Below, one piece after another: positions 5,004-5,967 of a DNA stretch of 5,967 nt. The stretch is from Acidobacteriota bacterium (lineage in GTDB: Bacteria; Actinomycetota; Acidimicrobiia; Acidimicrobiales; SHLQ01). How positions within the stretch are numbered: the first letter of the stretch is position 1; each line of letters begins with the position of its first letter. Under the pieces are notes generated by a model. The model saw only the letters and a program-made list of their open reading frames with translations. It did no database searches and was not told the origin of the DNA. A program made the translations under genes and the position numbers. The stretch is taken from the NCBI GenBank assembly GCA_022562835.1, contig JADFOM010000122.1:1416-7382 (forward strand), written 5' to 3'.

Positions 5004-5967
5004 TCATCTAGCCGCTCGGGCGGGTTCGAGCAGAGGCAGATTCGCGCCGAGGGCCTCACTCGCATAACGAGCCAGCTCGAGGATCGCTGGCGCGCTCGAC
5101 GGACCCTTGGCGAGCGTCTTCGCCGCATTCACGAACATGGTTCCGCCGTCGCCACGAGGTCCCCAGACGACATTGCCGACCGAGTTGTTTGCATCGTCGG
5201 GCATCGTTTCGAGAGATCCGCGTTCATCGCGGCCGATATCGAGTGTGTGTAACTTGTCCGGTCGCGTCGGCGTCTGAAAAATTCCCCTGGCCCAGCGCTG
5301 TTCGTCGAGCCTGTCGCTCAACCACGATTCGAGCGTGCCGGCGTCCAGATCGTGCGCGACCCCTTCGATGATCGCGAGGTTCAACAAGAACAGGCTGATC
5401 CGTGAGCCGTCCGATGTTTGCACGGTCGTCGGCAATGCTCCGCCGAAACGAGTGTTCACCTCCGTGGGTACGAAACCTGAACTGCTCATGATGCCGTCTA
5501 GCGTGAACACGCCTCGATAGGCGACGCGTCGATGCAACTCGGCCCCCAGCAGTCGAGCGGCCTTACGCATTGCGCGGCGATCTTGCACCGACGGGTCCCA
5601 GTGGCTGCCCGCTTTGGCGTAGACCAAGCGATGTTCGGCAGTGTCGCGGTAGACGAACAATTCCATGGGTCTGAACGCAATCGATTCGCCGTTGTGAACC
5701 AAGCCGTGGATGCTGCACGGGATACCCTCGATGAACGGCATCACGCGGACCTGGCGGTGCTTTGTCGAAAGTGATTCGCTGTGGTGGCGCGCCGCTTGTT
5801 CGTCGATGATCCAATGGGTTCCGTGGCCTCCTCCGTGCCAGCCTGCTGTGTTGTCGGCCGCCCAAACGGTGCCGAGGTCCGACGCTAGTTCCCGGTGTGC
5901 GGCGATCACCGAGTTGTTGTCTGTGAGCGACACGACTCGGCTGATCGAGGCGCTCACACCAGCGTCG
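5004..5967 (-). CDS. ATP-grasp domain protein, C-terminal part, 5' end outside window
   Basis: ATP-grasp enzymes activate a carboxylate as an acyl phosphate and join it to an amine or other nucleophile. The frame is open to the right edge (residues DAG precede the GTG at 5957 without a stop), so the start lies outside; the GTG is not taken as the start. In residues counted from GTG 5957: a glycine-rich loop WHGGGHGTHWI at 40-50; MPFIEGIPCSIHGLV at 73-87, typical of the strand pair following the hinge; FRPMELFVYRD at 95-105; and the metal- and phosphate-binding end TLDGI 152-156 with PTEVNTRFGGAL 164-175, where Glu-166, Asn-168 and Arg-170 are the expected ligands. About 140 residues after the core (W212, WARGIFQTP, VVWGPRGDGGTMFV) match no family I can name. 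It is transcribed toward the dehydrogenase and probably belongs to a different unit. Ligase substrate unknown. Confidence 0.8.
   Translation of the reverse strand, partial: DAGVSASISRVVSLTDNNSVIAAHRELASDLGTVWAADNTAGWHGGGHGTHWIIDEQAARHHSESLSTKHRQVRVMPFIEGIPCSIHGLVHNGESIAFRPMELFVYRDTAEHRLVYAKAGSHWDPSVQDRRAMRKAARLLGAELHRRVAYRGVFTLDGIMSSSGFVPTEVNTRFGGALPTTVQTSDGSRISLFLLNLAIIEGVAHDLDAGTLESWLSDRLDEQRWARGIFQTPTRPDKLHTLDIGRDERGSLETMPDDANNSVGNVVWGPRGDGGTMFVNAAKTLAKGPSSAPAILELARYASEALGANLPLLEPARAAR

Overview
The window is a GC-rich (about 60 % by eye, not counted), densely coding segment with GTG as well as ATG starts. It looks like an actinomycete or related actinobacterium. That placement rests on base composition, start codons and closest recognisable families (mycobacterial-type steroid side-chain enzymes), not on a phylogenetic marker.

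Layout. Five genes run on the + strand: the 3' part of a family III (CaiB/BaiF) CoA-transferase (ends 748), a three-domain MaoC-DUF35-MaoC hydratase (794-2260), an Ltp2-type thiolase-fold aldolase (2262-3437), a small SRPBCC protein (3542-3997) and an NADP-type short-chain dehydrogenase (4069-4995). On the - strand, converging on the dehydrogenase, is the 3' part of an ATP-grasp protein (5004 to the right edge). A perfect 10-bp inverted repeat covers the convergent junction and is the best terminator candidate. There is no non-coding stretch longer than about 105 bp and no RNA gene, mobile element or CRISPR was seen.

How the genes fit together. The central pair is a hydratase-aldolase module. 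In Mycobacterium tuberculosis, ChsH2 (MaoC-like plus DUF35) and ChsH1 (MaoC-like) together hydrate an unsaturated steroid-CoA thioester. The DUF35 part of ChsH2 then binds Ltp2, which splits the hydrated product by retro-aldol cleavage, releasing a 17-keto steroid and propionyl-CoA. Here ChsH2 and ChsH1 equivalents are one polypeptide, followed 1 bp later by the aldolase. The aldolase keeps the Tyr-294 and Tyr-344 pair reported for Ltp2, and the ChsH1-like part keeps the Asp-x4-His hydratase pair. The CoA-transferase could supply or recycle the CoA thioester, the SRPBCC protein could hold a hydrophobic ligand, and the dehydrogenase could act on the ketone or a hydroxyl. These last three roles are inference.

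The true substrate is not shown: cyp125, acyl-CoA dehydrogenase and ring-degradation genes are not in view. The points most worth a second look are the ChsH2-ChsH1 fusion, the complete loss of the four zinc-ribbon cysteines in its DUF35 domain, and the gene set around the module.
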